From assembly GCF_013520985.1 (NCBI RefSeq), contig NZ_JACDTY010000026.1:1-64000 (forward strand): a stretch of 64,000 bases of DNA, in the 5' to 3' direction. The DNA is from Mesorhizobium neociceri. GTDB taxonomy: Bacteria > Pseudomonadota > Alphaproteobacteria > Rhizobiales > Rhizobiaceae. The notes beneath the pieces are model-generated. The model searched no databases. It was not told the DNA's origin and was given only the letters and a program-made list of their open reading frames with translations. The number at the start of each line of letters is the position of its first letter. The first letter of the stretch is position 1. Position numbers and translations under genes: made by a program. Positions 1 to 8,111 of this stretch are shown here, one piece after another.

Positions 1-2
1 TG

Positions 3-272
3 GTGATTAACGATGTTGATCTGTGCATCAGGGCGGCGTTGCGTGGTGTTGGATTGTTCCGCCTGCCGCGCTCGCTGGTGATGCCCTATCTGGATAGCGG
101 GGCGCTTGAGACCGCGCTCGATGCTTTCGGCGAAGATGTGCCCGGCCTGTCGCTCTATCACCCGAGTCGCAGCCAGGCGCTGCCCAAATTGCGTGCCTTT
201 ATCGAGTTTGCGGTCACGCGCATGCGTCATCCGGTGAGCGCAACCGACTATTTGCCGACGGCAGCGGATTAG
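3..272 (+). CDS. LysR-family regulator, C-terminal fragment
   Basis: The reading frame is open from the left edge, so this is the last 89 or so residues of a longer gene. The text around DVDLCIRAALRGVGLFRLP and the closing LPKLRAFIEFA resemble the end of the LysR effector-binding domain, where a loop of type GxG(L/I)xxLP is followed by a final helix with LRAFIDF. The DNA-binding half lies outside the window. The GTG at the first codon is not a real start. It converges on the quinone oxidoreductase gene, with 41 bp between the stops. Its targets are unknown. Confidence 0.7.
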   Translation: MINDVDLCIRAALRGVGLFRLPRSLVMPYLDSGALETALDAFGEDVPGLSLYHPSRSQALPKLRAFIEFAVTRMRHPVSATDYLPTAAD

Positions 273-313
273 CGGGCTTCACGGCCCGCGCTTCAAGCCG
301 GTACCACCGGCGG

Positions 314-1282
314 TCATGGGATCAGGACCAGCTTGCCAGTGGATTTGCGGCTTTCCATGTCGGCATGAGCCGTCACCGCATCGCCGAGCCGATACTCGCC
401 GCCGATCAGGACCTTGAGCTTCCGTTCAGCAATCCAGTCGAACAACTGTGCCGAGCGAGCGCGCAGCAGACCGGGCGTAGGGATATGGTCGAAAAATACC
501 GCATAGCCGATCTTGATGCTCTTGGGCAGGCTCATGATATCGAGCGGACCTGGACCTCCAAGCACCGGGCCATACCAGCAGAACGTTCCCGATCGGCGTA
601 GTACGTCGAGCGATCCCTGAAAGGTCGTCGGCCCGGAGCCGTCATAGACGACATGCACGCCTTCACCCTTGGTCAGACGGAGCGTCTCCTCCGCAAAGCG
701 GCCTTCTGTATCGACGATGACATGGTCGACGCCGGCCTCCCTGGCTGCCGCGACCTTTTCCTGCGACGAGACGCGTCCGATGACATGGCCGCCACGTAGC
801 TTGATGATCTGGGTCAGCAGCAGCCCGAGCCCACCCGCCGCCGCGTGGACGAAGGCGACATCGCCGGGCTGGACCGGATAGAAATCGGTCGCGAAATGAC
901 TGGCGGTCAGTCCCTGCATCATCGCGGCTGCGGCCACGCGATCGTCGATCGCGTCGGGAACCGGCACCAGCGATGCAGCAGGGATGGCAATCCGTTCCGC
1001 ATAGCTTCCGGGCGCATAGACCCAGGCGACACGCTGGCTGGGTTCGATGCCCTCGACGCCGGCCCCCACATTCAGGACCCGCCCGACACCTTCGACGCCA
1101 AGAATTTTGGGGCTGGGAATATCGGTCCAGGCCATGCCCTGCCGCACGCCGATATCCATGAAGTTGACGCCCGCGAAGGCGATCTCGACCAATGCCTCAT
1201 CAGGACCTGCCACCGGTTCGGGACGCTCGACATAGTCCAGCATCGCCCGGCCGCCTGTACCGTTCATCACAACCGCTCTCAT
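314..1282 (-). CDS. NADPH:quinone oxidoreductase, zinc-independent MDR family
   Basis: 322 residues, normal length for the QOR branch of the medium-chain dehydrogenase/reductase family. The N-terminal GroES-like half has GVNFMDIGVRQG (the QOR form of the substrate loop) and no structural-zinc cysteine cluster. The Rossmann half has HAAAGGLGLLLTQ for NADPH binding, and the protein ends in STGKLVLIP. Expected role: reduction of quinones or reactive enones in the cytoplasm. The ATG at 1282 is the start, since the protein opens MRAVVMNGTGG. About 73 bp covering its first codons and leader (1237-1309) recur at 5061-5133. It lies downstream of the Gal80-like gene on the same strand. Confidence 0.85.
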   Translation of the reverse strand: MRAVVMNGTGGRAMLDYVERPEPVAGPDEALVEIAFAGVNFMDIGVRQGMAWTDIPSPKILGVEGVGRVLNVGAGVEGIEPSQRVAWVYAPGSYAERIAIPAASLVPVPDAIDDRVAAAAMMQGLTASHFATDFYPVQPGDVAFVHAAAGGLGLLLTQIIKLRGGHVIGRVSSQEKVAAAREAGVDHVIVDTEGRFAEETLRLTKGEGVHVVYDGSGPTTFQGSLDVLRRSGTFCWYGPVLGGPGPLDIMSLPKSIKIGYAVFFDHIPTPGLLRARSAQLFDWIAERKLKVLIGGEYRLGDAVTAHADMESRKSTGKLVLIP

Positions 1283-1342
1283 TGATGGTGCTCCATACTT
1301 GAATGATCGGCAGCCGCCTCAGGGTCGAGATTGGACGCCTCG

Positions 1343-2467
1343 TCACGCTCGGCGACGATGTCGGCCTCGTTCGGTTTGCGCGATGCCGCTTGCCGCCGCC
1401 GCAGAGATCAGGTCTAGGGTGCGATGCAAACGCAGCGCATGCGCGAAGTCGGGCGCGGTCTGCCCGGGCGTTCCATTCCGCAGATCAGCGGCAAATGCCG
1501 CATAGAGCCGGGCGACATTGGCGGCCGGCCCTTCCGGCGCATCGGACGCAACGTCATACTCAGGTGGGATCGCCAGCGGCGCGACCGACGTATCCTCGTC
1601 GTGTCCGCCGAGCAGCGTCGGCGCGAGCACCTGAAGATTGCCAAGCGGCGACGTAAGTACGAGATCGCCCTTACTCCCGTTGATCTCCCATCGAAAATTG
1701 TCGCCGCGCGAGACGCCGCCGCGATAGAAAATCGAGGCCACCGCACCGCTTTCCAGCACGGCGGCGATCGCCAGATGATCCGGCGTCGTTGACCTGATCT
1801 CCTCGTTCGTGTCGGCGAGCCTGACGGCTGAGCGGCGCACCGCGCTCGCGGAGCGGATATCTGCGAGATCGCCAACGACGAATTGTAGTGCGTCCAGCGC
1901 ATGCATTGTCGGTACGGAAAGCAAGGTGGCGTTCTTCGTCGCGTCGAACATATAGGCATGCGCGCTGTCGCTGACCGACGTCCAGGCGATACCTGACGCC
2001 ACCATCGTGGTGCCGAGCACCTCACCGACATAGCCCTGAATGACGAGGTCGCGGGCATAGCGGATCGATGGCGCCATCCGCGCCTGAAGACCGATCAGAT
2101 TGCCAACACCTGCCAGCGCGACCTGTTTGGCAAGATCCGCCGTCTGTTCGAAATCCACGCCAAGCGGCCATTCGCACATGACCATCTTGCCCGCGGCAAT
2201 AGCCTCCGCGACGAGAGTCTGGTGATCGGCGAGTTTCACCGTGACAACGACGAGATCGATATCGACCCGGGCGATCATCGTGGCCGGATCGGCGTAAGCC
2301 GGGACACCATAGGCCTCGCCGGCGGCTTTCGCCGACGCCTCGCTTGAGGTCGCAACAGCGCGTAGCTCATATTCGGACAGCGCCAGCAATGCAGGAAGAT
2401 GTGCGGTTGCGGCCCAGCCGGGCCGAAGCGGGCTCGCGCCGATTACGCCGACGCCAATCTTACTCAT
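1343..2467 (-). CDS. Gfo/Idh/MocA-family protein, Gal80-like branch
   Basis: 374 residues from the ATG at 2467, preceded by AGAGGAAAT; an upstream in-frame extension is rejected because the Rossmann domain begins directly at MSKIGVGVIGAS. The motif that normally reads EKP, with the catalytic lysine, reads CEWPLG here. The following stretch (IGLQARMAPSIRYARDLVI then QGYVGEV) resembles the yeast Gal80 type. Loss of the lysine suggests either an altered reaction or a sensor role that binds NAD(P) without turnover. It is divergent from an HxlR regulator, with an inverted repeat between them, so HxlR control is likely. The physiological substrate is unknown. Confidence 0.75.
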   Translation of the reverse strand: MSKIGVGVIGASPLRPGWAATAHLPALLALSEYELRAVATSSEASAKAAGEAYGVPAYADPATMIARVDIDLVVVTVKLADHQTLVAEAIAAGKMVMCEWPLGVDFEQTADLAKQVALAGVGNLIGLQARMAPSIRYARDLVIQGYVGEVLGTTMVASGIAWTSVSDSAHAYMFDATKNATLLSVPTMHALDALQFVVGDLADIRSASAVRRSAVRLADTNEEIRSTTPDHLAIAAVLESGAVASIFYRGGVSRGDNFRWEINGSKGDLVLTSPLGNLQVLAPTLLGGHDEDTSVAPLAIPPEYDVASDAPEGPAANVARLYAAFAADLRNGTPGQTAPDFAHALRLHRTLDLISAAAASGIAQTERGRHRRRA

Positions 2468-2504
2468 GGGGATTTCCTCTGTTAAACAGGCTCTATCACC
2501 CTCT

Positions 2505-2521
2505 AGTATCAGAACGATACT
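2505..2521. promoter_or_regulatory. HxlR-type operator, copy 1
   Basis: A perfect 17-bp inverted repeat, AGTATC-AGAAC-GATACT, lies between the divergent Gal80-like gene and the HxlR gene. A second copy at 4044-4060 precedes an SDR gene, and the roughly 30 bp after the palindrome are also similar in both (TTAG, then AATGCACTTTA). Control by the adjacent HxlR protein is inferred. Confidence 0.6.
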
Positions 2522-2583
2522 TAGCATAAAGAATGCACTTTAAAGCGACTACGTATCCTTGAGGGAACCTTGGAGCCTATTTG

Positions 2584-2961
2584 ATGAAACCCGATGGCAG
2601 CAAATTCGACCGGCTGCTCCTCGACCAGATCGCTGACCGGTGGAGCATCCTCGTTCTGGGCGCTATCTGCGCTGCCGGAGGCACATTGCGCTTCAACGAA
2701 GTGCGCCGACGGATCGATGGCATTGCGCAAAAGACTCTCACACAAGCCCTGCGCCGGCTGGAGCGAAACGGCATCCTGGAGCGCAGGCTCATCGACACCG
2801 CGCCGCCTGGCGTCGAATATATGGTGACCCCGCTCGGCCGATCGCTCGATAAACCCTTCGCAGCCTTGAATGCGTGGACCATGGCGCATGCCGAGGCCCT
2901 GCGAGCCGCGCAGAAGGCTTTCGACGAGCGGCATGGTTCGGTTTCCGAACGACGAGGATGA
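2584..2961 (+). CDS. HxlR-family transcriptional regulator
   Basis: 125 residues, normal for the family. A winged helix is clear: LLLDQIADRWSILVLGAI opens the domain, LRFNEVRRRIDGIAQKTLTQ is the recognition region, and VEYMVTPLGRSL is the wing and final helix. The family usually has a redox-sensing cysteine just before the first helix; here that position is not a cysteine and the only Cys is in GAICAAGG, so the signal may differ. ATG 2584 is preferred to the TTG directly before it. Divergent from the Gal80-like gene, with operator copy 1 in between. Likely targets are that gene and the SDR with operator copy 2. Confidence 0.85.
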   Translation: MKPDGSKFDRLLLDQIADRWSILVLGAICAAGGTLRFNEVRRRIDGIAQKTLTQALRRLERNGILERRLIDTAPPGVEYMVTPLGRSLDKPFAALNAWTMAHAEALRAAQKAFDERHGSVSERRG

Positions 2962-3092
2962 ACCCTTCGGTGTTTTTGGGGCACGACTTGCAAAGGGCCA
3001 GCTGTCGTACACGCAAGACGAGTCACCGATCGGCAACACCCTGATTCCGGAATGAGCAGCGGCGAGACCGAGCGGGCACTGCTTTCAATCCG

Positions 3093-3947
3093 TTATGCGA
3101 AATAGGTGCTGTGGGAGAGATCTTTCCACTGCTCATATTCAGCTCGCCGCTCGTCCAGCTTCGCCGTAATGGCACCCCAACTGTCGGCGCCCATGCTGAG
3201 CCGCTGGGGCATGTCGCCCGACTTCACCAACGTGCCGCCCGACTTCACCAAGTTGACGAGTATTTCCGCCATGCGATCCGGATCACCCGGCGCGTAAACG
3301 CCGTCCTTGTCGTTCAACAGCATTCCCATGACCGCGTGCGCGGTAGGGTCATAGGCGTCGATCTTTGGGCTTCGCAGATTGCGTTCGACGATACCGGTGC
3401 GGAAGCCGCCTGGCTGGATAGACAGCACCTTGATGCCCAGCGGAGCGACCTCTTGAGACAAGGCTTCGGTCAAACCTTCGAGCGCGTGTTTTGACGCGCT
3501 GTAGTAGCCGAGCGCGGGCATGGAGACGACGCCGTTAAGAGAGGACACGTTGATGATCGTCCCGCTTGCCCGGGCGCGCATACCAGGCAGAACTGCCCGG
3601 ATTGTGCTCGCGACGCCGAACACATTCGTGTCGAACAGCGTCCGGATGTTCTGCTCCTCTCCTTCTTCAATGGCTGCGAGATAGCCAAGCGCGGCGTTGT
3701 TCACGAGCACATCGATACCGCCATGCCATTTCTCGGCGGCGGTGATCGCAGCCTTGATCTCGGATGGTTTGGTCAGATCCATTGACAGGGGAAGCACCGC
3801 GTCGGGGTGGGCTTCGGTCAGCTTCTCGAGACGAACTTTGTCCCGCGCGGTAGCAGCGACACGGTGGCCGGCGCGCAACGCCGCATTCGCGACCGAGGCG
3901 CCGAGGCCGCTTGATGCGCCGGTGATGAACCAGGTTTGCGTACTCAT
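3093..3947 (-). CDS. Short-chain dehydrogenase/reductase (SDR)
   Basis: 284 residues from the ATG at 3947, with GAAGGAAACC before it. The in-frame extension to 4022 lacks SDR sequence. Classical SDR marks: TGASSGLG for NAD(P), NNAALG after the fourth strand, INVSSLNG with the catalytic Ser region, and YYSASKHALEG with the Tyr-x3-Lys pair. The substrate is unknown; this branch (long C-terminal part after the YxxxK helix) is often annotated as an oxidoreductase of hydrophobic alcohols or ketones. Operator copy 2 sits 97 bp upstream of its start, which ties it to the HxlR regulator. Confidence 0.85.
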   Translation of the reverse strand: MSTQTWFITGASSGLGASVANAALRAGHRVAATARDKVRLEKLTEAHPDAVLPLSMDLTKPSEIKAAITAAEKWHGGIDVLVNNAALGYLAAIEEGEEQNIRTLFDTNVFGVASTIRAVLPGMRARASGTIINVSSLNGVVSMPALGYYSASKHALEGLTEALSQEVAPLGIKVLSIQPGGFRTGIVERNLRSPKIDAYDPTAHAVMGMLLNDKDGVYAPGDPDRMAEILVNLVKSGGTLVKSGDMPQRLSMGADSWGAITAKLDERRAEYEQWKDLSHSTYFA

Positions 3948-4043
3948 GGTTTCCTTCTTTTCTCTATGTTGCGGGCTTTCCCGTCGGCCGGCCGGCGTCC
4001 GCTTAGGCGTTGACGCCAACAATCATCGAGCCGCGGCCACTGT

Positions 4044-4060
4044 AGTATCATATCGGTACT
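4044..4060. promoter_or_regulatory. HxlR-type operator, copy 2
   Basis: AGTATC-ATATC-GGTACT, an imperfect match to the palindrome at 2505-2521, followed by the same kind of leader sequence that precedes the HxlR gene. Here no HxlR gene follows to the right; the nearest gene is the SDR to the left. It looks like a copied promoter segment. Confidence 0.5.
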
Positions 4061-4177
4061 TAGTGTAAATAATGCACTTTAGGGCAACTAAGCAACTAGA
4101 AGGGAACTTATATGCCCGCTATGGCAGGGGCCGACGGTTTTCCTATGTGGGCGGGCTTTCCACGAAGCGGACTCCGC

Positions 4178-4996
4178 TCATGCGAAGTTCAAAGCAATCT
4201 TTGCCAGATATTCCTCAATCGGAACTGCATTGCGAAGCGCCATCAAGTCGTTACCCGCCTGCCCCAAAAGCGTCCTGAATTTCTGGCTTTCGCCGGTCGC
4301 CAGGGCATGAATCGCATCTACGATCGCTTGCGGATCGTCCAGCGCGTCTTCGGTCACTCCGGAGAACATGGCATTCACCTTGCCGACAACACCGTCGTAG
4401 TCCCTGATCTCGGGATGCGTGTTGAACACCACACTATTCAGGAAATTGTTCCCCTTCGAACCGCCCTGCTCGATGAGACGCAGTTCGATATTCAGCGGCT
4501 TCAACTCGTAATAAAGCCCCTCCGTGAGCCCTTCGAGGGCGAACTTCGACATATTGTAGAGGGAGCCGGTAGGCACCGCACTCAATACGCCCATGAACGA
4601 GCTTATGTTGATGAACATGCCACCTTTATTGGCGCGGAAGTGCGGCAAGAAACCGCGAATGACGTTGATGGGGCCGCGTACATTTAGCGCGAACTGCCAA
4701 TCAATCGTACTTTCTTCGGCGAACTCCAGAGGTCCGTAGGAGCCAGCGCCGGCATTGTTGACCACTACGTCGATCTTCCTGAAAGCAGTGATGGCTTGTT
4801 CCGTCGCGATCTGCACTTGCTGGACATCCGTCACATCCAGCTTGAAAATCTTGATGTTGTCATATGCGGTCAGCTCGCTTTCCTTTTCCGGCGTCCGCAT
4901 GGTAGCCGCGACGTTCCAGCCTCGTTTTGCGAAATGGAGCGCCGTCAATTTACCCAGGCCGCTACTGGTGCCGGTAATGAATATCGTCTTGGTCAT
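4178..4996 (-). CDS. Short-chain dehydrogenase/reductase (SDR)
   Basis: 272 residues, start ATG 4996 with AGGATGATGAC before it. It has TGTSSGLG (cofactor loop), NNAGAGSYG, INISSFMG and YNMSKFALEG with the catalytic Tyr and Lys. It is related to the neighbouring SDR in layout but clearly diverged. Upstream lies a duplicated remnant of the quinone oxidoreductase start and leader, so its promoter probably derives from that gene. Function beyond NAD(P)-dependent oxidoreductase is not readable. Confidence 0.85.
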   Translation of the reverse strand: MTKTIFITGTSSGLGKLTALHFAKRGWNVAATMRTPEKESELTAYDNIKIFKLDVTDVQQVQIATEQAITAFRKIDVVVNNAGAGSYGPLEFAEESTIDWQFALNVRGPINVIRGFLPHFRANKGGMFINISSFMGVLSAVPTGSLYNMSKFALEGLTEGLYYELKPLNIELRLIEQGGSKGNNFLNSVVFNTHPEIRDYDGVVGKVNAMFSGVTEDALDDPQAIVDAIHALATGESQKFRTLLGQAGNDLMALRNAVPIEEYLAKIALNFA

Positions 4997-5055
4997 GTCA
5001 TCATCCTGTTTGTCATTGTTGCACTAGATACCGAGTAGCTTCTTTGCGCTTGGCA

Positions 5056-5106
5056 TTACTCCAGCATCTCTCGGCCGCCGGTACCGTTCATCACAACCGC
5101 TTTCAT
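5056..5106 (-). pseudogene. Remnant of a quinone oxidoreductase 5' end
   Basis: The strand reads MKAVVMNGTGGREMLE and then a stop, matching the first 16 residues of the protein that starts at 1282 (MRAVVMNGTGGRAMLD). With its leader, 5061-5133 matches 1237-1309 at roughly 95 percent by eye. The rest of the gene is absent, and the SDR gene starts 60 bp further on. It may now act only as a leader reading frame in front of the SDR. Confidence 0.7.
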
Positions 5107-5160
5107 TGATGGTGCTCCATACTTGAATGATCGTTCCATAATTGGTTAAAAAAGGGGGCG

Positions 5161-5727
5161 CTACCGCAGCGCCCTCAGCGCCATGTCGACCAGGCTGACC
5201 AGCGCCGCGGGATCGGCGCCGCCGCGTCCCGCGACCCGGATGCCGGCAATGTTGGCGATCAGAAAATCGGCGGCTGCTTGCGCGTCCAGGCTCGGAGCGA
5301 TATCGCCTTCGCGTTGTCCATCGTGAACGCGGGCTACGATGGCTTCACGCAGGCTTTTGCCCAGCAGCGTTTTGATCTTCTCAAGGTCGGGGCGCGACGC
5401 GCCGAACTCATAGGTCGAGCTGACGCCAAGGCATGGCTGATCGGCGGTCTCGACGACGCGCCGCAGCATCGCATCGATCCCGTCTATTCCCCGCGCATCG
5501 CTTCGCAGCGCACCAAAATGCCTCGTACACTCGTCCAGCCCGTAGCGATGCACTGCCGCGCAATAGAGCTGCCACTTGTCGCCGAACGCAGCGTAGAGGC
5601 TTTGCCGTCCGATCCCCATCGCATCGACGAGCATCTGGGCCGAGCTACCCTCGAATCCATGCTCGCTGAAGACGTCGATCGCGCCATCGAGCGCAGCGTC
5701 CGTGTCGAATTCCCGCGGTCTTGCCAT
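5161..5727 (-). CDS. TetR-family transcriptional regulator
   Basis: 188 residues, start ATG 5727. The N-terminal helix-turn-helix reads AIDVFSEHGFEGSSAQMLVD, then MGIGRQSLYAAFGDKWQLY, the usual TetR signature in which the recognition helix ends in LYxxFGxK. The C-terminal ligand domain is short and not assignable. It lies just upstream of the duplicated quinone oxidoreductase leader and the SDR on the same strand, so control of those genes is plausible. No clear palindrome is seen directly before it. Confidence 0.85.
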   Translation of the reverse strand: MARPREFDTDAALDGAIDVFSEHGFEGSSAQMLVDAMGIGRQSLYAAFGDKWQLYCAAVHRYGLDECTRHFGALRSDARGIDGIDAMLRRVVETADQPCLGVSSTYEFGASRPDLEKIKTLLGKSLREAIVARVHDGQREGDIAPSLDAQAAADFLIANIAGIRVAGRGGADPAALVSLVDMALRALR

Positions 5728-6045
5728 GGCTATGACATAGTCGTTCTGGAACGAGCGTTCAATAACAAATCGAAATTAATCGACGACGAGGCGATCTGCC
5801 CTAATCAGGCTTGGCTTTGCCTACTGTTCTCGTGCCCTCACTCGCCCCGATTTTTCGACGTTGCAGGATGCAAACCCCTGTGGTCCGGGACATACGCAAA
5901 TACCGTACAATGCTCTGCGTCAGATTGCGTCAGATATCGATTGCCTGCGAAATTGCGGCGACATGACCTTCAAATACCCTCTCGCTCACAAGAATGTGAT
6001 GGCCATGGACCATCACGCCAGTAGGGAACGATGGAGGATCAAACC
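5728..6045. other. Intergenic region between the TetR gene and the CUT2 operon
   Basis: 318 bp without a convincing gene. It separates the oxidoreductase/regulator block from the first unit of the 32-bp-motif regulon and contains site A (5924-5955). The rest shows no clear repeat or RNA structure. Confidence 0.6.
5924..5955 (+). promoter_or_regulatory. 32-bp directional regulon motif, site A
   Basis: Left block ATTGCGTCAGATATC, then right block TGCGAAATTG beginning exactly 22 bp after the left block. An additional TGCGTCAG lies 10 bp upstream, putting TGCG at 0, +10 and +30, on one face of the helix. It points toward the permease gene that starts 90 bp downstream. Five more copies occur at 14681, 17255, 29309, 32012 and 32188. 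Confidence 0.75.
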
Positions 6046-7047
6046 GTGAGCAACAGCTCGGCAGCTGTTTCCAAAGAGGCGCTCTCTGGCGGGCGCGTTC
6101 GCCTGATGATGCAGCCTCGGTCGCCGTCCGAGGTTGTTCAGCGGGTCATGCTCCTGCTTCTCATAGCGAGCGTGATCGGCCTTGCGATCGCCAATCCCAA
6201 TTTTCGAAATCCCGCCAACCTGCTGAACATCGTCCAGCAGGCGTCCATGGTCGGGATCGTGGCCTGCGGAATGCAGCTGATGATCATCTCAGGCGGCTTC
6301 GATCTGTCTGTTGGCGCCATCGCCGCGGCGGCCGGTTGCCTTGCAGCGGCGATTTCCCTGGTTGCCGGCATTCCATTCGGCATCCTGGGAGCGCTTACCC
6401 TTGGTCTGCTGATCGGGACCATCAACGGAAGCCTGATCGCCAAGGTCGGAATGAATCCCTTTGTGTCGACCTTCGGAACACAGGCCATCATCATCGGCAC
6501 GCTGTATGCGATGACTGAAGCGAAGCCGATTGCACCGCTTCCGCGTGAATGGCGTGAACTAGGCTTCTTCAACCTCGGCGGGCTCACCTTCTCGAGCATG
6601 GTCTTCGTCCTGGTCGTGGTCACGCTGGCAGTCGTTCTTCGATACACGCGCTATGGGCAGCACGTATACGCGGTGGGGAGCAACAAGGTCGGAACGAGCC
6701 GCGCCGGCGTAAATGTCGACCGGGTCATCATTGCCACATATGCGATCGGCGGCCTGACAGCCGCAATTGCGGGTGTCCTGCTGACGTCCATCGCCGGTAT
6801 CGGTAGCCCACAAGCCGGAACGACCTGGGCATTGTTGTCTATCGCCGCAGTTGTCATCGGTGGCACGCCGCTGACTGGCGGCGTGGGCGGCATCAGTTCG
6901 GCGGTAATCGGCATCTTTGCCCTTACCGTCCTCAACAACGCGATGACTCTCTACAGCATCTCGGCCTTCTGGCAGCCGGCATTCATGGGTGCCGGTGTGC
7001 TCCTGGCCGTTGGGTACGAAGCGATGCGGCGCAGCCGCAAATCATGA
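6046..7047 (+). CDS. CUT2 ABC sugar importer permease (RbsC/FrcC type)
   Basis: 333 residues from the GTG at 6046, which has GGAGGA seven bases upstream; an in-frame ATG at 6031 would add five residues. Around ten hydrophobic segments run through the protein. The family signature region GMQLMIISGGFDLSVGAIAA is present (as LVIITGGIDLSVG in RbsC), and VGGISSAVIGIFALTVL is typical of the C-terminal half. It acts in the inner membrane with the binding protein and ATPase that follow. Site A of the regulon motif lies upstream. The sugar is unknown. Confidence 0.9.
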   Translation: MSNSSAAVSKEALSGGRVRLMMQPRSPSEVVQRVMLLLLIASVIGLAIANPNFRNPANLLNIVQQASMVGIVACGMQLMIISGGFDLSVGAIAAAAGCLAAAISLVAGIPFGILGALTLGLLIGTINGSLIAKVGMNPFVSTFGTQAIIIGTLYAMTEAKPIAPLPREWRELGFFNLGGLTFSSMVFVLVVVTLAVVLRYTRYGQHVYAVGSNKVGTSRAGVNVDRVIIATYAIGGLTAAIAGVLLTSIAGIGSPQAGTTWALLSIAAVVIGGTPLTGGVGGISSAVIGIFALTVLNNAMTLYSISAFWQPAFMGAGVLLAVGYEAMRRSRKS

Positions 7048-7103
7048 TCGAAGCCATTTCAACAGGTGAGCGAATGCCCACCAAGCAAGGAGGAGAACCA
7101 AAC

Positions 7104-8042
7104 ATGAAGATCACCAGACGTTTCTTCGGCGTGGCGACATTCGCCGCCGCATTGGCCATGTCCACGGCATCGCCTTCCTTCGCCGAAGGCAAAAAGCTTG
7201 GCGTCATGATCTACAACATCGGCGTCGATCCGTGGATGAACGTCGCGGTGAAGTCGCTCGAAGAAAAGGCGAAAGCGCTCGGCTACGAAGTATCCGTTGC
7301 TGACGGTCGCAACGACGTAGCCCAGATGAATGCGGCTATTGATCAGTTCGTAATCCAGGGTGTGAAGGCGATCGTCATATGTCCCGCCGATCCGGACAGC
7401 CTCGTTGGTAGCATTTCCAAGTCTGTCGCGGCCGGCGTTCCGGTGGTGGCGTTTTCCCTCGGAGTGTCGGACGAAGCCAACTTGACCGCCTTCGTCGGCG
7501 CCGATGAGGTCGGCATGGGCCGCACGGCGGCGCAGGAGGCAGTCAAGGCGATCGGAGGAAAGGGCAATGTAGCCCTCATGACCGGTATCCTCGGCACCTC
7601 GGCCCAGATCGGTCGATCGAAGGGCCAGCATGAGGTATTCGACCAGGGAACCGACGTAAAGGTCGTCGAAGAACAGCCCAACGACTGGGCTCACGAGAAG
7701 ACGGTCGCTCTGATCCAGGACTGGCTGTCCAAATATCCGAAGGGCCAGCTGAACGCAGTTCTGGCGCATGGGCCGGAAATCGTGGCGGCAGCGGAGTATG
7801 CCAAGTCACAGGGGCGCGAGGAGGTCGCGTTTATAGGCATCGACTATCCTGAGGACGCGCGACGCGCGATCAAGGAAGGCACTTTGCTCGCGACAATCAG
7901 CCAGGATCCGAAGCTCCTTGCGGCGCTCGCCGTGGAAACCGCCGACAAAGCTGCCAATGGGGAGAAAGTCGAGAAAGTGGTCATGATCGAGACGACCCTG
8001 ATCACCAAGGACAATGTCGATCAGAAGACTGCCGACTACTAA
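7104..8042 (+). CDS. CUT2 sugar ABC importer, periplasmic binding protein
   Basis: 312 residues from the ATG at 7104, which has AAGGAGGAG before it; a longer reading to 7044 only adds leader. A Sec signal peptide is plain: MKITRRFFG, a hydrophobic stretch, cleavage near PSFAEG. The mature part is of the RbsB fold: LGVMIYNIGVDPWMN in the first strand, AAIDQFVIQGVKAIVICP, and GVPVVAF. It captures the sugar in the periplasm and hands it to the upstream permease. A strong hairpin follows the stop codon. Confidence 0.9.
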   Translation: MKITRRFFGVATFAAALAMSTASPSFAEGKKLGVMIYNIGVDPWMNVAVKSLEEKAKALGYEVSVADGRNDVAQMNAAIDQFVIQGVKAIVICPADPDSLVGSISKSVAAGVPVVAFSLGVSDEANLTAFVGADEVGMGRTAAQEAVKAIGGKGNVALMTGILGTSAQIGRSKGQHEVFDQGTDVKVVEEQPNDWAHEKTVALIQDWLSKYPKGQLNAVLAHGPEIVAAAEYAKSQGREEVAFIGIDYPEDARRAIKEGTLLATISQDPKLLAALAVETADKAANGEKVEKVVMIETTLITKDNVDQKTADY

Positions 8043-8053
8043 GTTGCTTGCGG

Positions 8054-8078
8054 CCCGCGGGAGCCAATCTCCCGCGGG
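8054..8078 (+). other. Intercistronic RNA hairpin
   Basis: CCCGCGGGAG, loop CCAAT, CTCCCGCGGG: a perfect 10-bp stem 11 bases after the binding-protein stop and 33 bases before the ATPase start. There is no T-run after it. Such hairpins after binding-protein genes can protect the upstream message, giving more binding protein than ATPase; that role is inferred. Confidence 0.6.
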
Positions 8079-8111
8079 TCGCTCTCATCGTCTCAACTGG
8101 ATTTGGACAGC

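Noticed and set aside
3960..4180. Insertion-sequence remnant between the two SDR genes
   Set aside because: Short similar stretches (GCGGGCTTTCC and nearby) recur, but there are no terminal inverted repeats, target duplication or transposase text.
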